NCBI RefSeq assembly: GCF_013276795.1
Contig: NZ_VMLR01000006.1
Location: forward strand, 32,197-96,196
Length of the DNA stretch: 64,000 nt
Source of the DNA: Streptococcus sp. 2342
Lineage (GTDB): Bacteria > Bacillota > Bacilli > Lactobacillales > Streptococcaceae
Reading direction: 5' to 3'
Shown here: piece after piece, positions 26,040 through 35,293 of the stretch
Position numbering within the stretch: position 1 is the first letter of the stretch
How the letters are laid out: every line of letters starts with the position of its first letter
Notes under the pieces: model-generated
The model's input: only the letters and a program-made list of their open reading frames with translations
What the model was told of the DNA's origin: nothing
Databases searched by the model: none
Position numbers and translations under genes: made by a program

Positions 26040-26509
26040 TAAGACTTGAACGAGCAGGAGCAGAGAATTTGGAGACCATCATTGCGATTCAAAGAGCTAG
26101 CTTTAAGGCGGTTTATGAGAAATACCAAGATGAGTATGATCCTTATCTGGAGGACCGTGAACGAATTAAGTGGAAACTAGTCGAGCGTCCCAATAGCTAT
26201 TACTACTTTGTGAAAGAAAAGGGAGAAAATATCGGATTTTTACGAATTCAGACCAATGAAGAGTTAACGAATGCTTGGTTGGGAACAGCGGCAATTTTGC
26301 CCCAGTATCAAGGAAAAGGTTATGGTTCTGAAGGATTGGAATTGCTGGAAAAGGAATTTCCAACCGTTAGACAGTGGGATTTGTGTACGGTATTACAGGA
26401 TGAAGGTATGGTTGCTTTCTATGAGAAGAACGGCTACCATCAAACCCATATTGAACCTGAAAAAGAAGGCATGGATATGGTATACATGAAAAAATGCATA
26501 GAGAAATAG
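26036..26509 (+). CDS. GNAT-family N-acetyltransferase
   Basis: 157 aa. Motif A LPQYQGKGYGSEGLELLEKEF (acetyl-CoA pyrophosphate loop Q-x-x-G-x-G) and motif B VAFYEKNGYHQT are clear. The start overlaps the NUDIX gene (ATGA). The substrate is unknown; possibly a small amine or a protein N-terminus. Confidence 0.85.
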   Translation: MIRLERAGAENLETIIAIQRASFKAVYEKYQDEYDPYLEDRERIKWKLVERPNSYYYFVKEKGENIGFLRIQTNEELTNAWLGTAAILPQYQGKGYGSEGLELLEKEFPTVRQWDLCTVLQDEGMVAFYEKNGYHQTHIEPEKEGMDMVYMKKCIEK

Positions 26510-26517
26510 AAAGGATA

Positions 26518-26542
26518 GTTCAGTTACATTTCTAAACTGAAC
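26518..26542. other. Hairpin without T run after GNAT gene
   Basis: GTTCAGTT (26518-26525) and AACTGAAC (26535-26542), perfect 8-bp stem. It may be an mRNA 3' stabiliser or a protein site. Confidence 0.45.
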
Positions 26543-26573
26543 CCGCCCTAAACACTGTGCCAAAAAGATAAAC

Positions 26574-26613
26574 TTCTCTTAGACACAAGCGTCTTCAGAG
26601 AATTTTCTATTTT
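26574..26613 (+). terminator. Terminator or attenuator before prmA
   Basis: TTCTCT-AGAC pairs with GTCT-AGAGAA (26574-26602), followed by TTTTCTATTTT. It lies 45 bases before the prmA start, so it ends the upstream operon or attenuates prmA. Confidence 0.6.
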
Positions 26614-26646
26614 GGCTTTGTGTTTTACGGGCTTGGTATCTTAATA

Positions 26647-27597
26647 ATGGAAACATGGCAAGAGTTAAAAGTTACAGTGAAGCGTGAGGGGGAGGAACTA
26701 GTCTCTAACCTCCTGATTGAGCTGGGAGCGCAAGGCGTTGCGATTGAAGACAGCATGGACTATGTGGGAAATGTTGACCGCTTCGGCGAGATTTTCCCAG
26801 AGGTTGAGCAACAGGAGGAAATCGTAGTGACAGCCTACTACCCTGAAACGGTAGATGTGGAAGTGGTTGAGGCAGACTTGCAGGCTCGCTTAGCAGAATT
26901 GGCAGATTTTATGGATTTGGGTGAGGTCAAGATGGGGACAACTGCTTTGGCTGAGGAAGATTGGGCAGACAACTGGAAGAAATACTATGAGCCAGCTCGT
27001 ATCACTCATGATTTGACTATCGTGCCGTCTTGGACAGACTATGAGGCGACTGCTGGGGAAAAGATTATCAAGCTGGATCCTGGTATGGCTTTTGGTACGG
27101 GTACCCATCCAACCACTAAGATGAGCCTCTTTGCCTTGGAGCAGGTTCTTCGTGGTGGGGAAACAGTGTTAGATGTGGGGACTGGATCAGGTGTCCTTTC
27201 TATTGCCAGCTCGCTGCTTGGTGCTAAGGAAATTTTCGCCTACGACCTAGATGATGTGGCAGTTCGTGTGGCTCAGGAAAATATTGAGCTCAACCCTGGC
27301 ATGGAAAATATCCATGTAGCTGCAGGTGATTTGCTTAAGGGTGTTGAGATTGAGGCAGATGTGATTGTAGCTAATATCTTGGCGGATATCCTCATTCATC
27401 TGACAGATGATGCCTATCGTTTGGTTAAGGACGAAGGCTACCTCATCATGAGTGGAATTATTAAGGACAAGTGGGATATGGTGCGCGAGTCGGCTGAGTC
27501 AGCTGGATTTTTCCTTGAAACTCACATGGTTCAAGGGGAATGGAATGCCTGTGTCTTTAAGAAAACCAAGGATATTTCCGGTGTGATTGGAGGCTAG
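26647..27597 (+). CDS. prmA: Ribosomal protein L11 methyltransferase
   Basis: 316 aa from ATG 26647, the family's normal length. It trimethylates lysines and the N-terminus of L11 with SAM. The N-terminal substrate domain is followed by [18 protein letters not shown], the SAM motif [15 protein letters not shown] and VANILADIL (NPPY-like motif IV). Its end is immediately followed by rsmE, so both ribosome methyltransferases are co-transcribed, as in many Firmicutes. Confidence 0.95.
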   Translation: METWQELKVTVKREGEELVSNLLIELGAQGVAIEDSMDYVGNVDRFGEIFPEVEQQEEIVVTAYYPETVDVEVVEADLQARLAELADFMDLGEVKMGTTALAEEDWADNWKKYYEPARITHDLTIVPSWTDYEATAGEKIIKLDPGMAFGTGTHPTTKMSLFALEQVLRGGETVLDVGTGSGVLSIASSLLGAKEIFAYDLDDVAVRVAQENIELNPGMENIHVAAGDLLKGVEIEADVIVANILADILIHLTDDAYRLVKDEGYLIMSGIIKDKWDMVRESAESAGFFLETHMVQGEWNACVFKKTKDISGVIGG

Positions 27598-27598
27598 C

Positions 27599-28342
27599 AT
27601 GCAACAGTATTTTGTCAAAGGCAGTGCTATCTCTCCTGTCACTATTGAGGACAAGGAAACCAGCAAGCACATGTTTCAGGTTATGCGCTTGAAAGAAGAT
27701 GATGAGGTTACCTTGGTCTTTGAGGATGGCATCAAGCGCTTGGCACGTGTGCTTGATGTGGAAGCTCGTCAGTTTGAATTGGTAGAAGAACTAGATGACA
27801 ATGTGGAACTGCCAGTCCAAGTGACCATTGCATCCGGCTTTCCCAAGGGGGACAAGCTAGAGTTCATCACTCAAAAAGTAACCGAACTGGGTGCTAGCCA
27901 GATTTGGGCCTTCCCTGCTGATTGGTCGGTCGCCAAATGGGATGGCAAGAAATTGGGTAAAAAGGTTGAAAAACTAGAAAAAATCGCCCTTGGAGCAGCA
28001 GAGCAAAGTAAGCGTAATATCGTTCCAAGTATCCAGCTTTTTGAGAAAAAAGCAGATTTTCTAGCCCAACTTGACCAGTTTGACTCTATCGTAGTGGCTT
28101 ATGAAGAGTCGGCTAAAGAAGGAGAAGCTGCTGCGCTTTTACAAGCAGTTACTGGATTCGATAAGGGAGCCAAATTGCTCTTTATCTTTGGTCCAGAAGG
28201 TGGTCTCTCACCTGCAGAAATCGAAAGTTTTGAAGCTAAGGGAGCGGTTCTTGCAGGACTTGGCCCTCGTATCTTGCGAGCAGAAACAGCACCACTTTAC
28301 GCCTTATCAGCCCTTAGTGTTTTATTAGAATTAGAGAAATAA
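27599..28342 (+). CDS. rsmE: 16S rRNA m3U1498 methyltransferase
   Basis: 247 aa from ATG 27599, one base after prmA; a TTG at 27587 is in the prmA end and is less likely. The N-terminal PUA-like domain (MQQYFVKG...HMFQVMRLK) is followed by a SPOUT knot with FIFGPEGGLSPAEIESF and LGPRILRAETAPLYALS, the SAM-binding trefoil loops of RsmE. Confidence 0.94.
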   Translation: MQQYFVKGSAISPVTIEDKETSKHMFQVMRLKEDDEVTLVFEDGIKRLARVLDVEARQFELVEELDDNVELPVQVTIASGFPKGDKLEFITQKVTELGASQIWAFPADWSVAKWDGKKLGKKVEKLEKIALGAAEQSKRNIVPSIQLFEKKADFLAQLDQFDSIVVAYEESAKEGEAAALLQAVTGFDKGAKLLFIFGPEGGLSPAEIESFEAKGAVLAGLGPRILRAETAPLYALSALSVLLELEK

Positions 28343-28352
28343 GAGGAAGAAA

Positions 28353-30149
28353 ATGGAACAAAAACACCGTTCAGAATTTCCAGAAAAGGAACTTTGGGAC
28401 TTAACTGCCCTATACCAAGACCGTGAGGATTTCTTGCGTGCAATCGAGAAGGCTCGTGAAGACATCAACCAATTTAGCCGTGATTACAAGGGTAATCTTC
28501 ATACTTTTGAGGATTTTGAAAAAGCCTTTGCGGAATTGGAACAAATCTACATTCAGATGAGCCATATTGGCAACTATGGCTTTATGCCGCAGACGACAGA
28601 CTATAGCAATGACGAATTTGCCAATATTGCTCAAGCTGGGATGGAATTCGAAACAGATGCCAGTGTAGCCTTGACCTTCTTTGACGATGCCTTGGTGGAA
28701 GCTGATGAGGAAGTCTTGGACCGTTTGGGTGAATTACCTCATTTGACGGCAGCTATTCGTCAGGCAAAAATCAAAAAAGCCCACTATCTAGGGGCTGATG
28801 TGGAGAAAGCCTTGACCAATCTCGGTGAAGTTTTCTACAGTCCGCAGGATATCTATACGAAAATGCGAGCTGGAGATTTTGAAATGGCTGACTTTGAAGC
28901 TCATGGTAAGACTTATAAAAACAGCTTTGTGACCTATGAGAATTTCTACCAAAACCATGAGGATGCTGAGGTTCGTGAGAAATCTTTCCGTTCCTTCTCA
29001 GAAGGTCTTCGTAAGCACCAAAATACGGCTGCTACAGCCTATCTAGCTCAAGTCAAGTCTGAAAAAATCTTGGCTGATATGAAGGGCTACGACTCAGTCT
29101 TTGATTATCTTCTAGCTGAGCAGGAAGTGGATCGTGCCATGTTTGACCGCCAGATTGACCTCATTATGCAGGAATTTGCGCCAGTCGCTCAGAGATACCT
29201 CAAGCATGTTGCCAAGGTCAATGGTCTTGAAAAGATGAGCTTTGCAGACTGGAAATTGGACTTGGACAGCGCCCTGAATCCTGAAGTGACTATTGACGAT
29301 GCCTATGATTTGGTCATGAAGTCAGTAGAACCTTTGGGGCAAGAATATTGTCAGGAAGTTGCTCGCTATCAAGAAGAGCGCTGGGTGGACTTTGCTGCTA
29401 ACAGTGGCAAGGATTCCGGTGGTTATGCGGCGGACCCATATCGCGTACACCCTTATGTACTCATGAGCTGGACAGGCCGTTTGAGCGATGTTTATACCTT
29501 GATTCATGAAATCGGGCATTCTGGTCAATTCATCTTTTCAGACAATCACCAAAGCTATTTCAACGCTCACATGTCTACCTACTATGTTGAAGCGCCGTCA
29601 ACTTTCAATGAATTGCTCCTCAGTGACTACTTGGAGCACCAGTCTGACGACCCACGTCAAAAACGCTTCGCTCTGGCTCATCGCTTGACAGACACCTACT
29701 TCCATAATTTCATCACCCACCTCTTGGAAGCATCCTTCCAGCGTAAGGTTTATACATTGATTGAAGAAGGGGAAACCTTTGGGGCAAGCAAACTTAACAG
29801 CATTATGAAGGAAGTTTTGACGGATTTCTGGGGAGATGCCATTGAAATCGATGATGATGCAACTCTGACTTGGATGCGCCAAGCTCACTACTACATGGGC
29901 TTGTATAGTTACACTTACTCTGCTGGTCTTGTCATCTCGACAGCTGGTTACCTTCATCTTAAAAACTCAGAAACTGGAGCTGAAGACTGGCTCAATCTCC
30001 TCAAATCAGGTGGTAGCAAGACACCACTGGAGTCAGCCATGATTATCGGTGCGGATATTTCAACAGACAAACCACTTCGTGATACCATCCAATTCTTGTC
30101 TGATACGGTTGATCAGATTATCGCCTACAGTGCCCAGTTGGGAGAGTAA
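28353..30149 (+). CDS. pepF: Oligoendopeptidase F (M3B metallopeptidase)
   Basis: 598 aa. The zinc site HEIGHSGQF is near residues 387-395 with a downstream Glu in EAPSTFNELLL, as in M3 peptidases. There is no signal peptide, so it is cytoplasmic, cutting peptides of roughly 7-20 residues taken up by oligopeptide transporters; related enzymes (PepB/PepO group) may affect peptide signalling. It is close behind rsmE, with GAGGAAG before the ATG, and is followed by a strong terminator. Confidence 0.92.
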   Translation: MEQKHRSEFPEKELWDLTALYQDREDFLRAIEKAREDINQFSRDYKGNLHTFEDFEKAFAELEQIYIQMSHIGNYGFMPQTTDYSNDEFANIAQAGMEFETDASVALTFFDDALVEADEEVLDRLGELPHLTAAIRQAKIKKAHYLGADVEKALTNLGEVFYSPQDIYTKMRAGDFEMADFEAHGKTYKNSFVTYENFYQNHEDAEVREKSFRSFSEGLRKHQNTAATAYLAQVKSEKILADMKGYDSVFDYLLAEQEVDRAMFDRQIDLIMQEFAPVAQRYLKHVAKVNGLEKMSFADWKLDLDSALNPEVTIDDAYDLVMKSVEPLGQEYCQEVARYQEERWVDFAANSGKDSGGYAADPYRVHPYVLMSWTGRLSDVYTLIHEIGHSGQFIFSDNHQSYFNAHMSTYYVEAPSTFNELLLSDYLEHQSDDPRQKRFALAHRLTDTYFHNFITHLLEASFQRKVYTLIEEGETFGASKLNSIMKEVLTDFWGDAIEIDDDATLTWMRQAHYYMGLYSYTYSAGLVISTAGYLHLKNSETGAEDWLNLLKSGGSKTPLESAMIIGADISTDKPLRDTIQFLSDTVDQIIAYSAQLGE

Positions 30150-30187
30150 ATTAAAAGAGTCTGGGACAAAAGTTTAACCTTAAATAT

Positions 30188-30243
30188 AAAAAGCGAACAA
30201 AACGAGTTATCTGACACTCAGAATTCTGTCTTGTTCGCTTTTT
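30188..30243 (+). terminator. Terminator of the prmA-rsmE-pepF unit
   Basis: AAAAAGCGAACAA and TTGTTCGCTTTTT arms around a 30-base loop, followed by T residues. This long-loop form is common in pneumococci. Confidence 0.8.
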
Positions 30244-30317
30244 TTCTAATCTATCGATTTTAAAAATTTAGAATAAAGAATACCTAAAATCAAAATTTTT
30301 TGTACTGGCCTCTTAAA

Positions 30318-30707
30318 TTATCCCCAAAAGCTATCTTCTTCAGCTTGATCTGAAGAGAAGAGCCAAACTTCTTTGATTTTTCCGTCTTCAATACGGAAGA
30401 GGTCAATCCCGTTCATATTGAGTTCAGTACCATCAGCACGTGTTCCAAGAAAAGTAACATTGGCTGCGATTAAATCCTTATTGTCAGAAACCCAATTTGT
30501 TATCACCTTAAAGGTTCCATTAGTTTTCTCAGCAAATGTAGCCAGGTGAGTTCCTAGCTTGTCCTTACCAACAACTGTACCAGATATACTATGAGTACCA
30601 GGTTGATGCCAGATAATATCGTCTGCCATCGTTTCAAAGACACCAGGAAAGTCACCAGCAATTAAAGCTTGGTTATAAGCATTGAAAATTTCTAAGTTTG
30701 TTGACAT
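30318..30707 (-). CDS. SnoaL-like (NTF2-fold) polyketide cyclase/isomerase-related protein
   Basis: 129 aa from the ATG at 30707, chosen because GGAGAATAG precedes it; the frame continues further upstream without a ribosome site. FNAYNQALIAGDFPGVFETMADDIIWHQPG and IDLFRIEDGKIKEVW are typical of the SnoaL/NTF2-like fold. The catalytic role is unknown. It is divergent from an HxlR regulator, which probably controls it, in response to an unknown redox or electrophile signal. Confidence 0.82.
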   Translation of the reverse strand: MSTNLEIFNAYNQALIAGDFPGVFETMADDIIWHQPGTHSISGTVVGKDKLGTHLATFAEKTNGTFKVITNWVSDNKDLIAANVTFLGTRADGTELNMNGIDLFRIEDGKIKEVWLFSSDQAEEDSFWG

Positions 30708-30738
30708 ATCTATTCTCCATTTCTTTTTTATGATATAA

Positions 30739-30753
30739 TTGTAACAGTTACAA
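30739..30753. promoter_or_regulatory. Palindromic HxlR operator candidate
   Basis: TTGTAACAGTTACAA is a perfect 7-1-7 palindrome in the divergent promoter region. A second imperfect inverted repeat, AGTATC (30787) with GATACT (30811), lies closer to the regulator gene. Confidence 0.65.
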
Positions 30754-30857
30754 ACAAAAAAACAAGTAGACACTTTTTCGATAGCTAGTATCAAAAGTAG
30801 TACTTTTATTGATACTAAAAGATAAATTTTTTTTAAAAAATAGAAAGAAGATATTTT

Positions 30858-31190
30858 ATGACAAATAAAGTGAGTGAGTATGGTATTTGTCCATTTGCGA
30901 CAACGCAGAGGGTTTTAACGGGGAAATGGGCACTGGTAATCATTTATCAGTTGAGTACGGGTACCAAACGATTTAAAGAATTGCAGAGATTATTGCCTGG
31001 GATTACTCAAACTATTTTGACCCGTCATCTCCGTCAATTAGAAAAGGATAAGATTGTTCAACGAAAGGTCTATGCCGAAGTTCCACCACGAGTTGAGTAC
31101 AGCTTAACCGAAATGGGGCAGGAATTCAGAGTTGTTTTAGATGCTGTCGAGAAATGGGGTCTAGATTATATCAAGTTGCTAGAAATGTAG
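30858..31190 (+). CDS. HxlR-family transcriptional regulator
   Basis: 110 aa winged helix. CPFATTQRVLTGKWALVIIYQLSTGTKRFKELQ has the conserved N-terminal Cys that senses electrophiles or oxidants in HxlR/HypR proteins. ITQTILTRHLRQLEKDKIVQR is the recognition helix and VPPRVEYSLTEMG the wing. It is divergent from the SnoaL-like gene, with the palindrome in between. The DUF2785 gene follows 11 bases later. Confidence 0.9.
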   Translation: MTNKVSEYGICPFATTQRVLTGKWALVIIYQLSTGTKRFKELQRLLPGITQTILTRHLRQLEKDKIVQRKVYAEVPPRVEYSLTEMGQEFRVVLDAVEKWGLDYIKLLEM

Positions 31191-31201
31191 AGGTATTGAC
31201 C

Positions 31202-31993
31202 ATGTATCAAGAGTTACTTAGAAAAATAGCAGAAGAAAAACCGAGCTATCGTCAAGAAGAACTCCAGTGGTTGCTTGATCACTTAGGGGATCCCAATCCA
31301 GAGATTCGTGATGAATTGGTTTTTACTAGTTTGGCTAGAGGGATTCAGGAAGAGCTATTTACACAGGAACAATTTCATTTCATTGCTGAGGCGGTTTTAT
31401 CTGATGGAGGACTAGACAAAGAGATTGATAAGACAGGAACTTCAACGCTTGAACGTTCTTTTAGGGCACTTATTTATGCAAATCTCTTGTCTGCGGATGC
31501 CAACCCGCAATCAATTTTCTATCAGGGATTAAAAGCAGAAATTCGTAATGTTCTTTTAAATCAAGGCTTGCACTATCTTTCAAAAGAACAGGATACAACA
31601 GGTTTTTCAAGTCAGTATGGTTGGGTTCACGCTTTTGCACATGGATCCGATTTACTGACAGAGGTGGTTTGTCATCCAGACTTTCCTAAAAACAGAGTTC
31701 ATGAAGTATTTGACATACTTAACCAACTATTTAAAAGAATTTCGATTCGTTTTACAGATGATGAGGATTGGCGTTTAGCGAGAGTGATCTATGAACCTAT
31801 TTTACAAGGGAAGTTGGAGCAAGAGCAAGTAACCTCTTGGATAAAAACTGTTGATTTTTCGATAGAAGAAAGGGAAGATTTTTATAAATTTTCCAACTTC
31901 AGATCCTGTTTGTTGGAAGTCTATGTCCAACTTGATCAGAGAAATAGTTTACAAGATGACTTGAAACAAGCAATCCAGTCTTTTCAATACTAG
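31202..31993 (+). CDS. DUF2785 protein
   Basis: 263 aa, helical, no signal peptide. DELVFTSLARGIQEELFTQEQF and SSQYGWVHAFAHGSDLLTEVVCHPDF match the family. Function unknown. ATG 31202 is selected over an upstream in-frame start at 31154 that lies in the regulator gene. Probably co-transcribed with the HxlR gene. Confidence 0.78.
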   Translation: MYQELLRKIAEEKPSYRQEELQWLLDHLGDPNPEIRDELVFTSLARGIQEELFTQEQFHFIAEAVLSDGGLDKEIDKTGTSTLERSFRALIYANLLSADANPQSIFYQGLKAEIRNVLLNQGLHYLSKEQDTTGFSSQYGWVHAFAHGSDLLTEVVCHPDFPKNRVHEVFDILNQLFKRISIRFTDDEDWRLARVIYEPILQGKLEQEQVTSWIKTVDFSIEEREDFYKFSNFRSCLLEVYVQLDQRNSLQDDLKQAIQSFQY

Positions 31994-32016
31994 AAATTAG
32001 CGAATAGTTCTATGAT

Positions 32017-32049
32017 TTTCAAGAAAATTTCCAAACAATTTTCTTGAAA
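32017..32049. other. 13-bp perfect inverted repeat upstream of the aquaporin gene
   Basis: TTTCAAGAAAATT (32017-32029) and AATTTTCTTGAAA (32037-32049) with a 7-base loop. No T run follows, so it could be a terminator of the weak type or an operator. Confidence 0.55.
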
Positions 32050-32104
32050 CCCTTTCCTACTTTTGATAGACTAGTATCTAGTTTTTGAAAAAAGGAGAAA
32101 GAAA

Positions 32105-32773
32105 ATGAAAAAATTTGTCGCTGAGTTAATCGGTACTTTCATGCTTGTGTTCGTCGGGACAGGAGCTGTTGTTTTTGGAAATGGTCTTGATGGCCTAGGT
32201 CACCTTGGAATCGCCTTTGCCTTTGGTTTAGCCATCGTGGTTGCAGCCTACTCAATCGGAACTATTTCAGGTGCTCACTTGAACCCAGCGGTTTCGATTG
32301 CTATGTTTATTAACAAACGTTTGTCATCTTCAGAGCTTGTAAACTATATCCTTGGACAAGTAGTTGGAGCTTTCTTAGCATCTGCTTCTGTCTTCTTCCT
32401 CTTGGCAAATTCAGGTATGTCAACTGCTAGTCTTGGTGAAAATGCCTTGGCAAACGGTGTCACTGTCTTTGGTGGTTTCTTGTTTGAAGTCATCGCAACT
32501 TTCTTGTTTGTCTTGGTTATCATGACCGTGACTTCAGAAAGCAAGGGAAATGGTGCGATTGCTGGTTTGGTAATTGGTTTGTCCTTGATGGCGATGATTC
32601 TTGTGGGGTTGAACATTACTGGACTTTCAGTAAACCCAGCTCGTAGCTTGGCACCAGCTGTCTTGGTAGGTGGCGCAGCCCTTCAACAAGTTTGGATTTT
32701 CATCCTTGCCCCAATCGTTGGTGGAGTTCTTGCAGCCCTTGTTGCTAAAAACTTCCTTGGAACAGAAGAATAA
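32105..32773 (+). CDS. Aquaporin / glycerol facilitator family channel
   Basis: 222 aa, six membrane helices and two half-helices. Both NPA boxes are intact: GAHLNPAVS and GLSVNPARS. The R-S after the second NPA and the short loops resemble AqpZ-type water channels more than GlpF. It follows an inverted repeat and AAAGGAGAAAGAAA, and ends at a strong terminator. Confidence 0.9.
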   Translation: MKKFVAELIGTFMLVFVGTGAVVFGNGLDGLGHLGIAFAFGLAIVVAAYSIGTISGAHLNPAVSIAMFINKRLSSSELVNYILGQVVGAFLASASVFFLLANSGMSTASLGENALANGVTVFGGFLFEVIATFLFVLVIMTVTSESKGNGAIAGLVIGLSLMAMILVGLNITGLSVNPARSLAPAVLVGGAALQQVWIFILAPIVGGVLAALVAKNFLGTEE

Positions 32774-32782
32774 TTGAAACTC

Positions 32783-32822
32783 AAAAAGCCTTGCTCCTCA
32801 TCTTGAGGAACAGGGCTTTTTC
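32783..32822 (+). terminator. Terminator of the aquaporin gene
   Basis: AAAAAGCC-CTCCTC pairs with GAGGA-GGGCTTTTT around ATCTT. Confidence 0.85.
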
Positions 32823-32825
32823 GTA

Positions 32826-32940
32826 TGATAATCTTCGAAAATCTCTTCAAACCACGTCAGATTCATTTACAACCTCAAAGCAGTGCTTTGAGCAAGCTGC
32901 GGCTAGCTTCCTAGTTTGCTTTTTGATTTTCATTGAGTAT
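32826..32940 (-). repeat. BOX repeat, short form
   Basis: The reverse complement of a boxC-like part (TCTTCGAAAATCTCTTCAAA at 32831) through to a boxA end (CATTGAGTAT at 32931). No full 45-bp boxB is present. It ends 5 bases before the queF stop codon. Confidence 0.8.
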
Positions 32941-32944
32941 GAGT

Positions 32945-33436
32945 TTAACGGTTGTCAATCTTCTCTGGGTAGAGGTCGTGTTGGAAGAGGCGTTGTTCTG
33001 CCAAGCCTTCATATTTAGTTCCTGGCTTACCGTAGTTGTAGTAGGGATCAATTGAGATGCCACCGCGAGGAGTGAATTTTCCCCAGACTTCTAAATAGCG
33101 AGGGTCTAGCAAGTTGACCAAGTCTTTCCCGATGGTGTTAATGCAGTTTTCGTGAAAATCCCCGTGATTTCGATAACTAAAGAGGTAGAGTTTGAGGGAT
33201 TTTGACTCAACACAGAGCTTGTCAGGGATGTAGGAAATATAGATAGTTGCAAAGTCTGGCTGAGCGGTAATAGGGCAAAGTGAGGTAAATTCAGGACAGT
33301 TGAATTTAATAAAATAGTCATTCTCCACATGACGATTGTCAAAGGATTCGAGAACTTCTGGTTGATACTCGAAAATGTAGTTGGTTTCTTTGTTGCCTAG
33401 TAGGCTTAGATTTTTCATTTCTTCTTGTTGTGACAT
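32945..33436 (-). CDS. queF: NADPH-dependent preQ0 reductase
   Basis: 163 aa short-form (YkvM-type) QueF reducing 7-cyano-7-deazaguanine to preQ1. Catalytic Cys in [16 protein letters not shown], the Asp of the same motif, and [16 protein letters not shown](G)DFHE with the QueF motif residues and the substrate Glu. It lies 17 bases after queE on the same strand, so it is the last gene of queCDEF. A BOX repeat adjoins the 3' end. Confidence 0.95.
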   Translation of the reverse strand: MSQQEEMKNLSLLGNKETNYIFEYQPEVLESFDNRHVENDYFIKFNCPEFTSLCPITAQPDFATIYISYIPDKLCVESKSLKLYLFSYRNHGDFHENCINTIGKDLVNLLDPRYLEVWGKFTPRGGISIDPYYNYGKPGTKYEGLAEQRLFQHDLYPEKIDNR

Positions 33437-33453
33437 GATTTTTTCTTTCTAAT

Positions 33454-34170
33454 TTAAACACCACGTTGATTATCGTAGAGGAGGGTATGCAGTTGAGGAA
33501 GGACGCGGACATTGCCCCAGCTGTCGTCGGTAGCGACACGTTCCCAGAGTTCTTTGAGGCGGTCCAGTTGGTCTTGGACAATATTACCAGTAGCCTTGGG
33601 CTCAGGATTTCCTGCCGATAAGAAGAGGACATCTGGTTGGTAGCGTTCTTGAATCCCTTTGGCAAAGTCTAAATCTGCATCATCAAAGACAGGAATTTTA
33701 AAGGCAACCTTATCTGGATCCAGTTGGGAAACGATAAAGTCCAAGGTCTCAAAGTTGACTTCCATCTTGGATGAAGGAGGTTTGGGACTCAGAGTGACTT
33801 GGTCGATGTCTTTTAACCAATTTTGCCAGCGAGAGCCTTGGGTCTCAACGGCAAGAGTGACACCACGTTCCTTGAGCTTGGTGACCAGTTCAGCCATGTT
33901 GGCTGCTAGGATAGCAGGATTTCCCCCAGATAGGGTGACGTAGTCGTAGCTTCCCAATTTATCCAATGCAGCAATGACCTCGTCAGCTGTCATGCGAGTT
34001 GGCTTTTCAGAGCCATCCCAAGTAAAGGCAGAATCGCACCAATCGCAGTGGTAGTCGCAACCAGCAGTGCGGACAAACATGGTTTTCTGCCCGATAGCAC
34101 GGCCTTCGCCTTGAAAGGTTGGGCCAAAAATTTCCAAAACTGGTAGTTTGAGGACACGTTCCCTAGTCAT
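33454..34170 (-). CDS. queE: 7-carboxy-7-deazaguanine synthase (radical SAM)
   Basis: 238 aa. FGPTFQGEGRAIGQKTMFVR opens the family; the 4Fe-4S cysteines are in AGCDYHCDWCDS (CxxxCxxC), followed by the SAM-binding SGGNPAI. It contracts the ring of carboxy-tetrahydropterin to CDG. Its start overlaps the end of queD by eight bases. Confidence 0.95.
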   Translation of the reverse strand: MTRERVLKLPVLEIFGPTFQGEGRAIGQKTMFVRTAGCDYHCDWCDSAFTWDGSEKPTRMTADEVIAALDKLGSYDYVTLSGGNPAILAANMAELVTKLKERGVTLAVETQGSRWQNWLKDIDQVTLSPKPPSSKMEVNFETLDFIVSQLDPDKVAFKIPVFDDADLDFAKGIQERYQPDVLFLSAGNPEPKATGNIVQDQLDRLKELWERVATDDSWGNVRVLPQLHTLLYDNQRGV

Positions 34171-34606
34171 CTAACCACTCCCGTCTAAACTCCGCAAAGG
34201 AAGTCGGAGTCTCATAGAGGCGAACGTATTCCAAACGGAGACTGCGCTCGTCTGGCAACTCTTGGTTCATGGTTTGGAAAATCCAGTAAACCATATTTTC
34301 AGCAGTTGTGTTCATATAGGGAAGAGTTTCATTGAGATAGCGATGATCCAAGTGGGGCTCTAAGTAGTTCTTGTAGATCGCTTTGATATCTCCAAAATCG
34401 TAGGTCATGCCACGTTCATCTAAAAATCCACTGACAGCAATCTGCAAATGATAGGTGTGGCCATGCAGGGACTTACATTTTCCCTCATAGTGAAAGAGGT
34501 GGTGGGCAGCATCGAAGGTAAACTCTTTTGATACCAAGGTTCTGTGAGGATTGTAGACCAGAGACTCCCCAGTTTCCTGTTTGATTTCTTTGGGTGCAAA
34601 AAACAT
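34163..34606 (-). CDS. queD: 6-carboxy-5,6,7,8-tetrahydropterin synthase
   Basis: 147 aa from the ATG at 34606, which overlaps the queC stop codon (TAATG); upstream in-frame sequence belongs to queC. Zinc ligands are the His residues of FDAAHHLFHYEGKCKSLHGHTYHLQ, which also holds the catalytic Cys. DHRYLNE and ETPTSFAEF complete the family pattern. Confidence 0.94.
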   Translation of the reverse strand: MFFAPKEIKQETGESLVYNPHRTLVSKEFTFDAAHHLFHYEGKCKSLHGHTYHLQIAVSGFLDERGMTYDFGDIKAIYKNYLEPHLDHRYLNETLPYMNTTAENMVYWIFQTMNQELPDERSLRLEYVRLYETPTSFAEFRREWLDD

Positions 34607-35259
34607 TAGTCCTCTCCTTTCTGTGAGAGATAAACATCTAGGCCATGTTGACGTAGGTGGCAGGCTGGGCAATCTCCACAGCCACTTCCAATAATCCCCT
34701 TGTAGCAGGTCAAAGTCTTTTCACGAACATAGTCAAAGGCACCGAGTTGGTCAGCTAACTCCCAAGTTTCAGCCTTGTCTAGCCACATGAGAGGTGTTTG
34801 GATAACAAAGTCGTAATCCATGGCAAGGTTGAGGGTAACATTGAGGGATTTGACAAAGACATCTCGACAATCAGGGTAGCCTGAAAAATCTGTCTCGCAG
34901 ACACCTGTCACGATGTCTGTAATTCCACGTTGCTTGGCAAGGACTGCCGCAAAGGATAGAAAGAGGTGGTTTCGACCGTCAACGAAGGTATTGGGAACTT
35001 CTCCCTCTTTTTGCTCAATCTCCATATCAGAGGTCAGCGCATTTTCAGTGATTTGCCCCAGCAGAGACATATCTAGGATGTGATGACGAATCCCCTGTTC
35101 CTTGGCGATTTCTCTAGCAACTTGAATTTCGAGATGATGACGTTGGCCGTAGGCAAAGGTAACGGCTTCGACTGTTTCATAGTGTTCTTTAGCCCAAAAG
35201 AGGCAGGTTGTAGAATCTTGACCGCCACTAAAGACGACCAAGGCTGATTGACGTTTCAT
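34606..35259 (-). CDS. queC: 7-cyano-7-deazaguanine synthase
   Basis: 217 aa from the ATG at 35259 (GGAAGGAGTACT precedes). ATP pyrophosphatase loop [16 protein letters not shown] and the zinc cysteines in [19 protein letters not shown] define it. It converts CDG to preQ0. It is the first gene of the queCDEF operon, controlled by a preQ1 riboswitch directly upstream. Confidence 0.95.
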   Translation of the reverse strand: MKRQSALVVFSGGQDSTTCLFWAKEHYETVEAVTFAYGQRHHLEIQVAREIAKEQGIRHHILDMSLLGQITENALTSDMEIEQKEGEVPNTFVDGRNHLFLSFAAVLAKQRGITDIVTGVCETDFSGYPDCRDVFVKSLNVTLNLAMDYDFVIQTPLMWLDKAETWELADQLGAFDYVREKTLTCYKGIIGSGCGDCPACHLRQHGLDVYLSQKGED

Positions 35260-35293
35260 AGTACTCCTTCCAAAATGGGAAATGTTCAGAGCA

